From Rudanella sp031411995 (GTDB lineage: Bacteria; Bacteroidota; Bacteroidia; Cytophagales; Spirosomataceae), in contig JANOCD010000050.1 in assembly GCA_031411995.1 (NCBI GenBank), positions 19,033 through 83,032 on the forward strand: a stretch of 64,000 bases of DNA. Direction: 5' to 3'. This document shows, piece by piece, positions 49,324 through 59,391 of the stretch. Under the pieces are notes generated by a model. That model was not told the origin of the DNA and did no database searches. It worked only from the letters and a program-made list of their open reading frames with translations. The translations under genes were made by a program, and so were the position numbers. Position 1 is the first letter of the stretch. Each line of letters begins with the position of its first letter.

Positions 49324-51744
49324 CTAAGGTTTCAATACCGTCGTTTTCTCAGCTACGGCCTTTATTTTCTCTTTGCTGAAATAGACCGGAAAATAGCCGT
49401 TTTGCCCCCACAAGTCAAACAGGTCGCGGTAGTGCGGGCTGTCGGGATCGCCCGATTGACCGGGGCTATTGATGCCCAGCGTTTTGTCCCAATCTTCGGT
49501 ATCGACCACAATCCGAAACGAGGCTCCGTGTTCCTGATTCAGCTTGTTGCCCGTGGCGTTGACGGTTTCGGCATAGCCCCCGCGTAAAAGGGGGCCGAGG
49601 TTGATGCGCTTTCGCTGCTCCTCGCTCACCCAGGCACTCAGCGGATGAGTCAGGGTGATGTGTTTGTTGGCGCGTTGGCCATATTGCCACTCTGTCATGT
49701 CGGGGCCGAGCCGGGCAGTCAGGTCAGCCACGGCGCGGGTCAGGCAAGTGAGCAACAAACTGTCGCGATCCATGACTCGAATCGTTTTCCCGGCACCACC
49801 CGAAACCGGAATCACGGGCAAGGAAAGCCAATCCATCACGCGCTTGGTTGGTATCGAAACAAGATAAGGATCAGCCACTTCGGGCACCATTACGGCATGT
49901 AAAGTCTGCTTAAGCTGGGTTTCCCAGGCCACATAAATCGACGCGGCCACCGACCCCGGCTCCAACTGGTAATTCCACTTGCGAAGCAAACTGCTTGCCT
50001 GTTCAGTCTCCGATTGTTCGGCCACTAATGGCTCCAGCATTGGCACGAGCGTCCGGGCCATAACCGACAGATAATCAGCTTGTAAACGAGTAAAATCAGT
50101 CAGATTTTTACGTTGTCCGTTGCGCAACACCTCCTCAATCCGGTGCGCCCGCGACGGACTCGCCCATACCCAGCCGATAGCGTTTCTATTTGGAAAACCA
50201 ACTGGCGTAAGGTTATTATTGGCCGTGACGACGAAGCCCTCCGGCGGGTTCAGTTTATTGGGTAACTGCTGAATGGGCAGATAACCGCCCCACTCAAACC
50301 GCCCATCGCCGGGAACCGGCACCAGGCCGGTCCAGTTTTTTCGGATTGGCGAAATTCCCACGGCCTGCCAGCCAATGGTGCCTTTCCGATCCGGCAACGG
50401 CCGACCGGACCAGATCATGTTTTCGCCGGGAATCCGGCTGAACGAGCAAGCCTGCCGAAACTCGGCCCAGTTGCGGGCCTGATTCATGCGCAAACTGGCC
50501 ATGTAGGGCGCACATCCCTGTTCGAGCCAGCCTACCCGCACCGCATAGGCTTTGTGGTTTTCGGGGTCTTCAAACGTCACAGGGCCATGTCGGGTATATT
50601 TCAGTTCAACCGTGACGGGTTCAGACCCTTTTGCACGGATCGTTTCTTTCACAATCCGCATGGTTTCCCAGTGACCCTTATATTTGTATTGATTCGGATT
50701 TTTTGGGTTGGTTTCATACACACACAAGTCCTCGCTGTCGGTCTCGAAAATGGTTAATCCCCAGGCTCCGAAGTCGTTATGCCCAATGGAAACACCCGGC
50801 AGCGTGGGTTCGCCCCCGCCCACCACGTTCCAACCTGGAGCACTCAGATGCACCCAATACCGCAGCGAGGGAGCCGATTGCGCCCGGTGTGGGTCATTAG
50901 CCAGCATCGGGTAGCCACTCACCGAATGCTGCCCGTCTATTACCCAATTGTTGGAGCCAACCATCTGTTTCTCAGCATCGAACCAGTCGGCAATGGCTTT
51001 GGGTGATGGGTTAGTTTCGGCACGTAACCGGGCATCCGGGGGGGTGAATTTCAGCGGCAACCGGAAGGCTTCATACAGTTCCAGAATGGGTTGCATGAGT
51101 TGTTCGCCATCGACATGAAGCGTTAAATCCGGTTCGGTTGCGGAGTTAACACTCGGGTGAAACCATTTTAACTGCCGGAGTCTGTCGGCACCAATCAAAT
51201 GCACCAACCGCCCGTTGTCCAACTCATCGCGAACGTTACCCAACAACCCCTGATGGCGGCTAATCACTATTTCGGGAGTCCACAAACCCGGTTCGGTTTT
51301 CAGCACACCGAACTCGAATGGCAGCTTTTCGGGCGTTTTTTTGATCTCGGTGATGTAGGCGTTGATGCCCTCGACAAAGGCCCGCACAATGCCTGCGCCG
51401 TGCGGGTGATAATGGTTCAGTTCGGCATCGAGAGCGGCTTTATTCGCCGTCCGAAACCGGAACAACCGCGCCCCCTGATCGCGTATAAGGTGTTGTGGGC
51501 CAAGCAATTCAGCCACGGTGCCGGTTGCCTGCCGTCGCCACATTTCCAACTGAAACAGCCGATCCTGAGCGGCCGAATAGCCCTGCGCCCAGAATAAATC
51601 GTGTTCGTTTTGGGCGTAAATGTGGTTCACCCCCCAACGGTCGCGGATGATTTCGACTGGTTTAGTAAGGCCAAGCGTTTTTTGGCTACACGCCTGATGG
51701 AAAAGTAAGAATGAGCAGCAGAATAGTAGAAGCAGTCGGCGCAT
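49324..51744 (-). CDS. Penicillin acylase family lipoprotein
   Basis: 806 residues from the ATG at 51744. Lipoprotein-type signal LLLLFCCSFLLFHQACSQ, then the family opening VEIIRDRWGVNHIYAQNEHD and LFWAQGYSAAQDRLFQLEMW. The autocleavage site and N-terminal Ser nucleophile of the beta chain is in QMVGSNNWVIDGQHSVSG, followed by the structural PMLANDPHRAQSAPSLRYWV. Ntn-hydrolase acylases cut amide bonds, from penicillin-like compounds to acyl-homoserine lactones; the substrate is unknown. A calcium-binding Glu/Asp region is likely but not assigned. Confidence 0.93.
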   Translation of the reverse strand: MRRLLLLFCCSFLLFHQACSQKTLGLTKPVEIIRDRWGVNHIYAQNEHDLFWAQGYSAAQDRLFQLEMWRRQATGTVAELLGPQHLIRDQGARLFRFRTANKAALDAELNHYHPHGAGIVRAFVEGINAYITEIKKTPEKLPFEFGVLKTEPGLWTPEIVISRHQGLLGNVRDELDNGRLVHLIGADRLRQLKWFHPSVNSATEPDLTLHVDGEQLMQPILELYEAFRLPLKFTPPDARLRAETNPSPKAIADWFDAEKQMVGSNNWVIDGQHSVSGYPMLANDPHRAQSAPSLRYWVHLSAPGWNVVGGGEPTLPGVSIGHNDFGAWGLTIFETDSEDLCVYETNPKNPNQYKYKGHWETMRIVKETIRAKGSEPVTVELKYTRHGPVTFEDPENHKAYAVRVGWLEQGCAPYMASLRMNQARNWAEFRQACSFSRIPGENMIWSGRPLPDRKGTIGWQAVGISPIRKNWTGLVPVPGDGRFEWGGYLPIQQLPNKLNPPEGFVVTANNNLTPVGFPNRNAIGWVWASPSRAHRIEEVLRNGQRKNLTDFTRLQADYLSVMARTLVPMLEPLVAEQSETEQASSLLRKWNYQLEPGSVAASIYVAWETQLKQTLHAVMVPEVADPYLVSIPTKRVMDWLSLPVIPVSGGAGKTIRVMDRDSLLLTCLTRAVADLTARLGPDMTEWQYGQRANKHITLTHPLSAWVSEEQRKRINLGPLLRGGYAETVNATGNKLNQEHGASFRIVVDTEDWDKTLGINSPGQSGDPDSPHYRDLFDLWGQNGYFPVYFSKEKIKAVAEKTTVLKP

Positions 51745-51825
51745 AGCAGCAGGGGGGCGTTTATGGCCGAACATACAAAGAAATACCGACCTTTACGTCT
51801 AATCCTACACAATGAACGCCACTTT

Positions 51826-52320
51826 ATGCACCTGATCGAACTGACCGCCAAAAACGCTGATACCTACAAAGCCTTTTTCAGCCAGGCCGTTACCCTCCAA
51901 CCTGATTTTTTCAGAATCAGCCCCATCGACGAAGCCGAAGCCCCATTTCCAACCCTGGGCACTCCCGACAGTTTCACCCTCGCCATGACCACGCCCAGTG
52001 GCCACCTGATGGGCGTGGTTAGTTTTCAGCGCGAGGGAGCCAACCGTACCAAACTGCGGCACAAGGGATTACTGTTTCGGATGTATGTGGCGGCAGAATA
52101 CGCAGGGCGCGGCATTGGCCGCAAACTCGTGAACGAGGTCATTCAGCGGGCGAGGCTCCTGCCCGATATAGAGCAGATTTTGCTGACGGTGGCCCACCAG
52201 AACGAAATAGCCAAAAAGCTCTACGAAAGCGTTGGTTTTCAGTCGTTCTCCCTCGAACTCCGAGCTATGAAATACGAGGGTAAGTATGTGGACGAAGAGC
52301 AAATGGTGCTGTTTTTGTAG
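51826..52320 (+). CDS. GNAT-family N-acetyltransferase
   Basis: 164 residues from the ATG at 51826; a start at 51763 would overlap the divergent acylase promoter. GNAT motif A is clear: KGLLFRMYVAAEYAGRGIGR with the R/Q-x-x-G-x-G/A acetyl-CoA loop (GRGIGRKLV), then motif B AHQNEIAKKLYESVGFQSFS. It transfers an acetyl group from acetyl-CoA to an unknown amine. Its stop is directly followed by the stop of the convergent GH106 gene (52323). Confidence 0.9.
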   Translation: MHLIELTAKNADTYKAFFSQAVTLQPDFFRISPIDEAEAPFPTLGTPDSFTLAMTTPSGHLMGVVSFQREGANRTKLRHKGLLFRMYVAAEYAGRGIGRKLVNEVIQRARLLPDIEQILLTVAHQNEIAKKLYESVGFQSFSLELRAMKYEGKYVDEEQMVLFL

Positions 52321-52322
52321 CC

Positions 52323-55187
52323 CTACGGACGTTTCGTGTTCCCCTCCCCCAACGGCAGCAGCGTGACCGGCCCCAGCAAACCCGACGCACGGGGTTTCCA
52401 GTTCTCTGCCGTGAACAAACCATCCTTGCCCCGGTTCTCCCGCAACCGCGCCGACATGTTGATATTGTAAAATTTCTTCCAGTTTGCCCCATTCCTATCC
52501 ATGTCAGCAATGCGGTTGGCCATACCATTCGACACGCTGACAATCAGGGTGTTACTTTCTTTTAGTTGGCTTGCGGGGATCGTTAGCTGAAACGTCGGGC
52601 CAATGAGCGACCCCAAATCCTGCCCGTTGAGTTGCACCCGCGCACTCTCGGCCACGCGCCCCAAATCGAGTTGCCAGTGGGTGGCGGTGCCGGTCGGTTT
52701 CGGGAACGTGAGGGTGTAAGTGGCCGTACCCGAAAACTTTTTAACGGCTTCTCCGTCCTGTTCCGTCCACGACCCTAATTTGTCGGTTTTGATGGGCGCG
52801 GGCAGTTCGGGGCCACCTTTCACAAAGTTAATTGTCCAGGTTCCGTTGAGCGGTTGGGCATCGCCGGTTGGTTGTCCGTAGGCATACAGCGGGGTTGTGC
52901 TTTTGGTTTTTCGGGTGTCCAGAACGCACGACTCGCCGGGTGCTAATTGCAGGTAAACCTCCGTCGCGCCATTGGCCCCCGACCGCAAATTTGCCATCCC
53001 GGTTTGGCCCGTCATGGGGTTATACAGAGCCGCCGATTGAGCCGTTGTCTGCACCGGAACCCAGGCCGCCACTGCCTTCTCCGACCAGTTGGCTACAAAA
53101 TAATAATGACCATTTTCGTGCTTCCGCCGTACAAATTGCAAGCCCTGATCGGTCAGTATTTCGCGTTTCACGGCGGCTACCTCCAGCAGTTGATCCACGT
53201 CTTTGCCCAGCAATACCTCGCCCAGCCCAAATGCGGCCCGCTGCACGCCTTGCTGTTTTGTGTCGGCAAATTTCAGTTTGGCCAGCAGGTTCGTGAACGC
53301 GGTTTGCCGGGCCTCCCGATTGCCCAACCCATTCACCGATTGGGGCAAGCCGCCTGCCATGACCACGGTGGCCCCGTTGCCCGCGAGTTTCATCAATTGC
53401 GCCATCGTCGCCAACGGAATCACCTGACTTTCAGGCACCACGATGGTTTGGTAGGCCACGCCCCCCGTAATCAGTTTGCCATTGGCCGACACCACGTTCT
53501 GCACCTGCTTGTCCGAAATAAAATCAAATCCGTAGCCGCGTTTCAGCAGCGTTTCGGTGTATCCTTCCACCGGCAAGCCCTTGAACCCATGCTCGATGCC
53601 ATCGAAATGCTGCAAAAGGACGGGTTCGGCCTTCCGATTACCGGTTCTCGTGTAGGCATCGTAAATAGGCAGATAAACCAGCACATTGTTGGCGGGCTTT
53701 CCCTGTTGCAAAAACGACTGACAGCGAGCCACATAGCGGTTCAGCGTACCGAAATCGTCCCAAAACGTGTTGTTCGGATTGAAATGTACAGCCGCATAGA
53801 ACAACCATCCCGGCCAGGCAGCGCTTTGTGGCGAATAGTTGGTGCCGTGGTAAAACGTGTGGTTTACCCCGCCCAACAGAAAGCGATCCATGTCTTTTTT
53901 GACATCGCTTAGGGTCGATACAAAATGCTCGTTATTCCAGGTCGCCGACTCCGACGAAATCAACTTTTTCCCCATCACATTCCCCGCCGACGACGCAAAT
54001 TTGATGCGCAATAAATCCGTCCCTTCAATTTCGGGGATGTCCGTAACGGCGTATAAATCAAGGATGTTGGCGGGTGAGCCGTGCGCCTGATTCCGAATCA
54101 GTTTGCCCTTGCCTTTGGCCCATTCGCTCCATGTTTTGGTATAATTCTCGAGCAACAGTTCCGAGATCGTTTCGCGGTAATCGCTCAACACACGCTTGTT
54201 CTTATCATCGGCATCTTTGCCAAACAGAGCGGGCAGGTATGCTCTCAGGTCGTAGCCGCGCCGTTTCTGAAACTCGGCAAACAGCGCGGGTGTCCAGTTG
54301 CCTTCGCCCTGCGCGTCGTCCACTTCGTAGGAGTCGTTGAAAAACGCCCGAATCCCACTCAGGTCGCGCCCCCGAAACGCCTGATCAAAATGCTGGAGAT
54401 AATGTTGGGTGGCAGTCCTGGAAAAATGGTCGATTACATCGCCCTCGCCCCCCGGCCCGGCACGTTCCACCTGCTTGCCATGCCACCCCTGAAACACGCC
54501 ATACAGCGTCCAATTGCCCGAATTTGCCGGGGCCGTCCAGTTCAGCCGCCCATCGGACCCAACTTTGGTCGTCAAGTCCAGCGTTTGCCCGTTACTGGAA
54601 TAGGCCATGAGCGTTTGCAGGGAAATCGGTTTCTCAAACCGCACCTGATCGAAGGCATGGCGTTGTAAATCAGGGTTTTTAGCTATCGGGTCAATCAGTT
54701 TTTTGATGTCAATGGGTTCGCCCACCGTCCGCATAATCGGCTTCTGCATATAGGAGACGGCCTCTTTCAGCGATTCGCCGGGCTTGAGTTCGTAGGTTTG
54801 ATACGCCACATAGCGGCACGCATCAGCCTGACTCACCCACGGCCCGCCAAATGGCCAACCCGATGCCTGCGCCAGATCGACCCCTAATTTCAACCGCTTG
54901 GCTTCGTTCAGGGTGTGGCCCAACCTGTCCATCCAGGTTGGCGACAGGAACGGGATAAATGATTTCTCTTCGCCCTTCACGCCATAGATCGGGGTGATTT
55001 CAACGCCCCCCAACCCGGCCCGTTCATATTGTTCGAGCAGGCGCGTAAGATTCTGATTATCAACCGCGCTACCCATCCACCACCAGCGTGTCCAAGGTTT
55101 GGCGGTTTGCGTCATGGCGGGCCACTGGGGTTGGGCCTGTGCCGCAAAACCGACCAGCAAAAGGCCAAAGAGTATCGTTTTTTTCAT
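52323..55187 (-). CDS. GH106-family alpha-L-rhamnosidase
   Basis: 954 residues with a signal peptide (ILFGLLLVGFAAQAQ). The GH106 N-terminal block is distinctive: KPWTRWWWMGSAVDNQNLTR, GLGGVEITPIYGVKGEEKSF and QASGWPFGGPWVSQADACRY. Later the catalytic barrel region FFNDSYEVDDAQGEGNWTPA and SSESATWNNEHFVSTLSDVK, and a C-terminal galactose-binding-like beta-sandwich (ATYTLTFPKPTGTATHWQLD). It removes alpha-linked L-rhamnose from pectic side or main chains. With GH105 and the esterase upstream (gaps of 6 and 8 bp) it forms an operon for rhamnogalacturonan use. Periplasmic, inferred from the signal peptide. Confidence 0.95.
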   Translation of the reverse strand: MKKTILFGLLLVGFAAQAQPQWPAMTQTAKPWTRWWWMGSAVDNQNLTRLLEQYERAGLGGVEITPIYGVKGEEKSFIPFLSPTWMDRLGHTLNEAKRLKLGVDLAQASGWPFGGPWVSQADACRYVAYQTYELKPGESLKEAVSYMQKPIMRTVGEPIDIKKLIDPIAKNPDLQRHAFDQVRFEKPISLQTLMAYSSNGQTLDLTTKVGSDGRLNWTAPANSGNWTLYGVFQGWHGKQVERAGPGGEGDVIDHFSRTATQHYLQHFDQAFRGRDLSGIRAFFNDSYEVDDAQGEGNWTPALFAEFQKRRGYDLRAYLPALFGKDADDKNKRVLSDYRETISELLLENYTKTWSEWAKGKGKLIRNQAHGSPANILDLYAVTDIPEIEGTDLLRIKFASSAGNVMGKKLISSESATWNNEHFVSTLSDVKKDMDRFLLGGVNHTFYHGTNYSPQSAAWPGWLFYAAVHFNPNNTFWDDFGTLNRYVARCQSFLQQGKPANNVLVYLPIYDAYTRTGNRKAEPVLLQHFDGIEHGFKGLPVEGYTETLLKRGYGFDFISDKQVQNVVSANGKLITGGVAYQTIVVPESQVIPLATMAQLMKLAGNGATVVMAGGLPQSVNGLGNREARQTAFTNLLAKLKFADTKQQGVQRAAFGLGEVLLGKDVDQLLEVAAVKREILTDQGLQFVRRKHENGHYYFVANWSEKAVAAWVPVQTTAQSAALYNPMTGQTGMANLRSGANGATEVYLQLAPGESCVLDTRKTKSTTPLYAYGQPTGDAQPLNGTWTINFVKGGPELPAPIKTDKLGSWTEQDGEAVKKFSGTATYTLTFPKPTGTATHWQLDLGRVAESARVQLNGQDLGSLIGPTFQLTIPASQLKESNTLIVSVSNGMANRIADMDRNGANWKKFYNINMSARLRENRGKDGLFTAENWKPRASGLLGPVTLLPLGEGNTKRP

Positions 55188-55193
55188 AAATGA

Positions 55194-56357
55194 TTATCGC
55201 TTCATCTTGTATAACTCGCTGCCTGCCAGCAGGAAACAGCCGAGGCCATAGTCTTCAAAATCGGGTTTGCTGGTATAGGTGACGGGTTGGCCCTCTTTGG
55301 GTTCCTTGCCGGTGCCCTGCACGTAGCCCAAAAAACCGTTTGGATGCAGGCTTTCTGTGGTCATGGCGTTCCAGGCTTTGGCCACAATGGGTTGGTATGT
55401 TTTGGCATCAAGTAGCCCGTGATTCAGGCCCCAGGCCATGCCATACACAAACAAAGCCGTGCCGGTCAACTCCTTACCACCGTAGTTGGTCGGATCGTGC
55501 AAACTCACGTTCCAGTAGCCATCGGCACGTTGAAGCGGGGGCAATACCCGCATCATTTCTAAATAGGTTTTCTCATATTCAGCGCGGTGAGGGGCATTTT
55601 TTGGCATGATATCGAGCACCCGCACCAACGCGGCCACCACCCAGCCGTTCCCCCGCGACCAATAACAATCTTCGCCATTCGGTTCTTTGTAGGGGGGCAC
55701 AAAATCCTTGTCGCGCCACCACAACCCCTCTGCCGGATTATACAATCCACTGCCACCCTGCACGGTTTTGGTGTGGTTATAGAGCTGGTACATCTTCTCG
55801 TAATACCGATTACTGACCACTGGATCAGCTTGATGCAACACACCTAATTTGGCAAAAATCGGCATGGCCATTTGCAGCGCGTCGATCCAGTTCCAGTCGT
55901 CCACTTTGCTGCCCTGAACCCCATCGGTGGCCACCATCCGGTCGATGCTGGTTTTGATGGCCTCAATCCGTTCGGGGTTGGCGTGACCATCCAATTCGTA
56001 GAGATCGAGGTAGGTTTGGGCGCAGCATTGGTCGTCGGCATTGCGGGTTTGGGGGCCGCTTCTCATGCCCCATTTGTGCGCCTTGCCCCAGTCGAGGGCA
56101 TAGTCGTAATACCGCTTTTGGCGGTCAATGCCATAGAGGGCCATCAGACCTTCGTAATACACCGCCCGTGTCCAGATGTTGCTGGGACGGGTTTTGTTGG
56201 TCACGATCTCCTTCCCCGTGTCAGGCCATTTGGCCATAAAATAATCATTGGCGCGGGTCATCGTCGCCAGCATCGCCTTATTTTTGGGCAGTTGCTGCGC
56301 CTGAGTAGCAACAGTCAGGCAGGTAAAAATCAGGGTAGTGGTTAAGAAGTTCGTCAT
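55194..56357 (-). CDS. GH105 unsaturated rhamnogalacturonyl hydrolase
   Basis: 387 residues from the ATG at 56357; a GTG two codons upstream is possible. Signal peptide TTTLIFTCLTVATQAQ. Alpha/alpha-barrel of the GH88/GH105 group: RPSNIWTRAVYYEGLMALYG, DDQCCAQTYLDLYELDG, WNWIDALQMAMPIFAKLG, GLWWRDKDFVPPYKEPNG and CYWSRGNGWVVAALVRVLD. The Asp of DDQCCAQ matches the catalytic residue position in YteR/YesR. It hydrolyses the 4,5-unsaturated galacturonyl unit left by pectate or rhamnogalacturonan lyases. Tightly coupled to GH106 (6-bp gap) and to the esterase (8-bp gap). Confidence 0.94.
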   Translation of the reverse strand: MTNFLTTTLIFTCLTVATQAQQLPKNKAMLATMTRANDYFMAKWPDTGKEIVTNKTRPSNIWTRAVYYEGLMALYGIDRQKRYYDYALDWGKAHKWGMRSGPQTRNADDQCCAQTYLDLYELDGHANPERIEAIKTSIDRMVATDGVQGSKVDDWNWIDALQMAMPIFAKLGVLHQADPVVSNRYYEKMYQLYNHTKTVQGGSGLYNPAEGLWWRDKDFVPPYKEPNGEDCYWSRGNGWVVAALVRVLDIMPKNAPHRAEYEKTYLEMMRVLPPLQRADGYWNVSLHDPTNYGGKELTGTALFVYGMAWGLNHGLLDAKTYQPIVAKAWNAMTTESLHPNGFLGYVQGTGKEPKEGQPVTYTSKPDFEDYGLGCFLLAGSELYKMKR

Positions 56358-56365
56358 AATCACTG

Positions 56366-57166
56366 TTAAGGCTTAATGGAAGCCTGAATATAGCCGTTCA
56401 ACGGACAGTTTTTCAGTTGGCGCACTCCCTCAACCACGGTGGCTGCATTGACCTTTGCCCCGGCTCCGTTAGTGTGCGTATGGTCTTTCACGAAGTAGGT
56501 GGCCTGCAGTTTGGTGGAGTCGCCGATGGCATCGTATTTGACGGCCACCAACTCATTCAGATCAATGAAATACGCGTTTTCGGCTTGGGCTACCTGCGCG
56601 GCCCAGGTGCCATAACTGCCCGTTGCCCGCGCCACTATCCCGCCCTTCCACACGTTGCGCGGCACCAGCGACAACACAATCGGCGTGGCTCCTTTGACTT
56701 TTGTTTCCTGCACATATTTGCGCAAATACCAGCCAAAACTGTGTACAATTTCGTGTTTTTTGGTGATCAGATTGTCGATCTCCTGCGTCTCTTCACCGAT
56801 TCCTTTGATGCTTCCACGGGCGCGGATGGTATCGTTAACGGCCCCACCGTCGTTGTGTCCAAACTGCATCATCACAAAGTCACCGGGTTGCAACCGGGCC
56901 AAAATACGCTCCCATCGGCCTTCGGTCAGGAAATTCCGGCTGCTGCGGCCCCCAATGGCGTGGTTTTCGATGCTTATTTTGGTCGTGTCGAACGAGTCGG
57001 GGAGGTAATGTCCCCAACCCCACATGCCGCCCTCACCCTTGTCGCTCGAATTTTTCACGGTCGAATCGCCAATCAGGTAAAGCGTCGGGCGTTTTGGGGG
57101 CATCGCGGCAAGGCCAAACAGAAGGGCCATTAGCCCCAAAAATGGGTAGAGTAACGAATTTTTCAT
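56366..57166 (-). CDS. Rhamnogalacturonan acetylesterase (SGNH, CE12-type)
   Basis: 266 residues with a signal peptide (LLYPFLGLMALLFGLAA). The four SGNH blocks are visible: block I YLIGDSTVKNSSDKGEGGM (catalytic Ser), block II HAIGGRSSRNFL (Gly), block III FVMMQFGHNDGGAVND (Asn) and block V DHTHTNGAGAKVNAATV (Asp-x-x-His). It removes acetyl groups from galacturonic acid residues of rhamnogalacturonan, opening the backbone for the other two enzymes. First gene of the three-gene operon; the 206-bp gap before it should hold the promoter, though no clear TAnnTTTG box is seen. Confidence 0.94.
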   Translation of the reverse strand: MKNSLLYPFLGLMALLFGLAAMPPKRPTLYLIGDSTVKNSSDKGEGGMWGWGHYLPDSFDTTKISIENHAIGGRSSRNFLTEGRWERILARLQPGDFVMMQFGHNDGGAVNDTIRARGSIKGIGEETQEIDNLITKKHEIVHSFGWYLRKYVQETKVKGATPIVLSLVPRNVWKGGIVARATGSYGTWAAQVAQAENAYFIDLNELVAVKYDAIGDSTKLQATYFVKDHTHTNGAGAKVNAATVVEGVRQLKNCPLNGYIQASIKP

Positions 57167-57372
57167 GGCTTAGTCAGCAGCAATAGTTGCCTGGGTAAAG
57201 GTTCTGGTAATGAGCTAAAAAACCCTCCTGCACTTACCTGCAATAAGAGTAATCAACGAGTTATCAGTATTAAATACAGACAAACAAATAGACAATTGTA
57301 GCAAATCAATAGCAAAAGCAGTAACGTTGTACAATTTCGGAACGGTCCGAAATCCATTATCTCCCACCCTCA

Positions 57373-59286
57373 ATGCGTCTTCTTCTACTCCTTTTACTCG
57401 CCTATCCTGCCTTTTCTCAGGACGAATACCGGGCTTCGGCCATTCCTGAACCGCTTCGGGCCAATGCACACGCGGTGGTTCGGCGGCACGAAACTGTTTA
57501 CACCGTCAAGTCGCCGGGTGAGGCTATTGAGCATATTCGGACGGTGGTAACCGTGCTTGACCAACAAGGCGACGACCATGCTGAACTTACCGTTGGGTAT
57601 GATAAACTATCGAAAATCAACGACATCTGGGGAGCCTTGTACGATGCCAACGGCACCCTCATCAAGAAACTCAAAAAGGCCGATATCGACGACCGGAGTG
57701 CCTATGATGGAGTCAACTTCCTGACCGATAACCGCCTGAAACATGCCAGTTTTCCGCGCCAGCCGAGTTATCCCTACACGGTTGAGTTTGTGCAGGAGAC
57801 CGTCCAGCGCAACCTGATGTTTTACCCCCGCTGGATGCCCCAAAACGCTGAAAACCTGGCCGTTGAAAAAGCTACGCTCACTATCGCCATGCCAAAGGGA
57901 CAGATTCTCCGGTATAAAGAGTTTAACCTTGCCAAACCCCTTGCCCGAACCGACGAAGCCGCCCAAACGGTCTATGCCTGGACAGTGGATAACCGCCCCG
58001 CCATTGAACTCGAACCTATGTCGCCCCCGGTGTTGGAATTGCTTCCGGCGGTCTATACGGCCCCCACTGCCTTTGAAGTTCAGGACTATACGGGCAATAT
58101 AACTAGTTGGAAAGACCTCGGGCTGTTTTATAACGCCCTCAACCGCAACCGCGACAAAATTCCCGACGATCTGCTCCAACGGATCATGCAACTAACGGCG
58201 GGTGAAGCCACTTCGCTCGGAAAAATCAAAAAAGTGTATGAGTTTGTGCAGCAAAATACGCGCTATGTAAGCGTTCAGTTGGGCATTGGTGGCTGGCAAA
58301 CCATTGAAGCCGATAAAGTGGCCGCCACCAAATATGGCGACTGCAAAGCCCTGACCAATTACACCAAAGCTCTGCTCAAAGCGGTGGATATTCCGGCTAT
58401 CGAAGCCCTCGTGCGGGCAGGTGACGACGAGCCGGACATCCTCACTGATTTCCCCAGTTTTCAGTTCAACCACGTGATTCTGTGCGTTCCCAACAACCGC
58501 GATACGGTCTATCTCGAATGCACCAGTCAGACCGGGGCATTCGGCTACAACGGCACGTTCACGGGCAACCGGCACGTCTTGCTGATTACGCCCGATGGCG
58601 GTCGGCTGGCAAAAACGCCCCACTACGGCCCCACCGACAACCGCCAAATTCGCCGAATCAACGTGGTTCTGACCGAACAGGGCGATGCCACTGCCGAAGC
58701 CGTGAACCTTTACACGGGCATCCAGCAGGAGAGCCGCGCCAGCCTGATCAACGACAAAAGCCAGGCCGAACAGCGCACCTGGGTGCTCGAACACACCAAA
58801 ATCCCCAACTTCGACCTGTTGAAATTTACCCTCAGCGAGCAGAAAACCCGCATTCCAACGGTCACCGAGACTATGTCGCTGTCGGTTCGACGGTGGGCCA
58901 CCCCGAGCGGCTCGCGGTTGTTTGTGCCGCTCAACCTGATGTCGGCATTAGGGCCAGCCACGCCAGCCACCTCGCCCAGGCAGTCGGCCCTCGATCTGGA
59001 TGCCAACTGGAACTGGCAGGATTCGGACACCGTCACCTACCAACTCCCCCAAGGCTACCGACCGGAGTCGATGCCCGCCCCCCTCAGTCTGACCGCCACC
59101 TTCGGCGACTATACGGCTCAGGCTAAGTTGGTGAACGACAAGCTCGTTTACACGCGCCGGGTCACTATCCGGCGGGGTCGTCACCCAGCCACGGCCTACG
59201 CCGAATGGGTTGATTTCCGCAAGAAAATCGCCAAATACGACAAAGTGCAGTTGGTACTGGTGAAGCAGGAGGTGGCGGGGAAATAG
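57373..59286 (+). CDS. DUF3857/transglutaminase-like protein
   Basis: 637 residues with a signal peptide (RLLLLLLLAYPAFSQ). N-terminal DUF3857 (RHETVYTVKSPGEAIEHIRT, ELTVGYDKLSKINDIWGALY, PYTVEFVQETVQRNLMFYPR), then a transglutaminase-like core with the Cys in KYGDCKALTNYTKALLKAVD and the His in FPSFQFNHVILCVPNNR, and a C-terminal beta-rich domain. The family is widespread in Bacteroidota; catalysis (crosslinking or proteolysis) is unproven. Periplasmic. It diverges from the rhamnogalacturonan operon. Confidence 0.92.
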   Translation: MRLLLLLLLAYPAFSQDEYRASAIPEPLRANAHAVVRRHETVYTVKSPGEAIEHIRTVVTVLDQQGDDHAELTVGYDKLSKINDIWGALYDANGTLIKKLKKADIDDRSAYDGVNFLTDNRLKHASFPRQPSYPYTVEFVQETVQRNLMFYPRWMPQNAENLAVEKATLTIAMPKGQILRYKEFNLAKPLARTDEAAQTVYAWTVDNRPAIELEPMSPPVLELLPAVYTAPTAFEVQDYTGNITSWKDLGLFYNALNRNRDKIPDDLLQRIMQLTAGEATSLGKIKKVYEFVQQNTRYVSVQLGIGGWQTIEADKVAATKYGDCKALTNYTKALLKAVDIPAIEALVRAGDDEPDILTDFPSFQFNHVILCVPNNRDTVYLECTSQTGAFGYNGTFTGNRHVLLITPDGGRLAKTPHYGPTDNRQIRRINVVLTEQGDATAEAVNLYTGIQQESRASLINDKSQAEQRTWVLEHTKIPNFDLLKFTLSEQKTRIPTVTETMSLSVRRWATPSGSRLFVPLNLMSALGPATPATSPRQSALDLDANWNWQDSDTVTYQLPQGYRPESMPAPLSLTATFGDYTAQAKLVNDKLVYTRRVTIRRGRHPATAYAEWVDFRKKIAKYDKVQLVLVKQEVAGK

Positions 59287-59391
59287 GGGAGGGTTAGAAT
59301 CCTGTTATTTTCCATCAGGTTCATCGGTATGCCGACGCAGCAATGGCCGTAATCGGGAGAGGCTACAAAACCGCTCTTTCAACGAATAACC

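Noticed and set aside
52947..53912. 321-codon plus-strand open frame
   Set aside because: Antisense to GH106, no recognisable family.
52323..57166. Classical polysaccharide utilisation locus
   Set aside because: SusC/SusD genes and a hybrid regulator are missing, so only an enzyme operon can be claimed.
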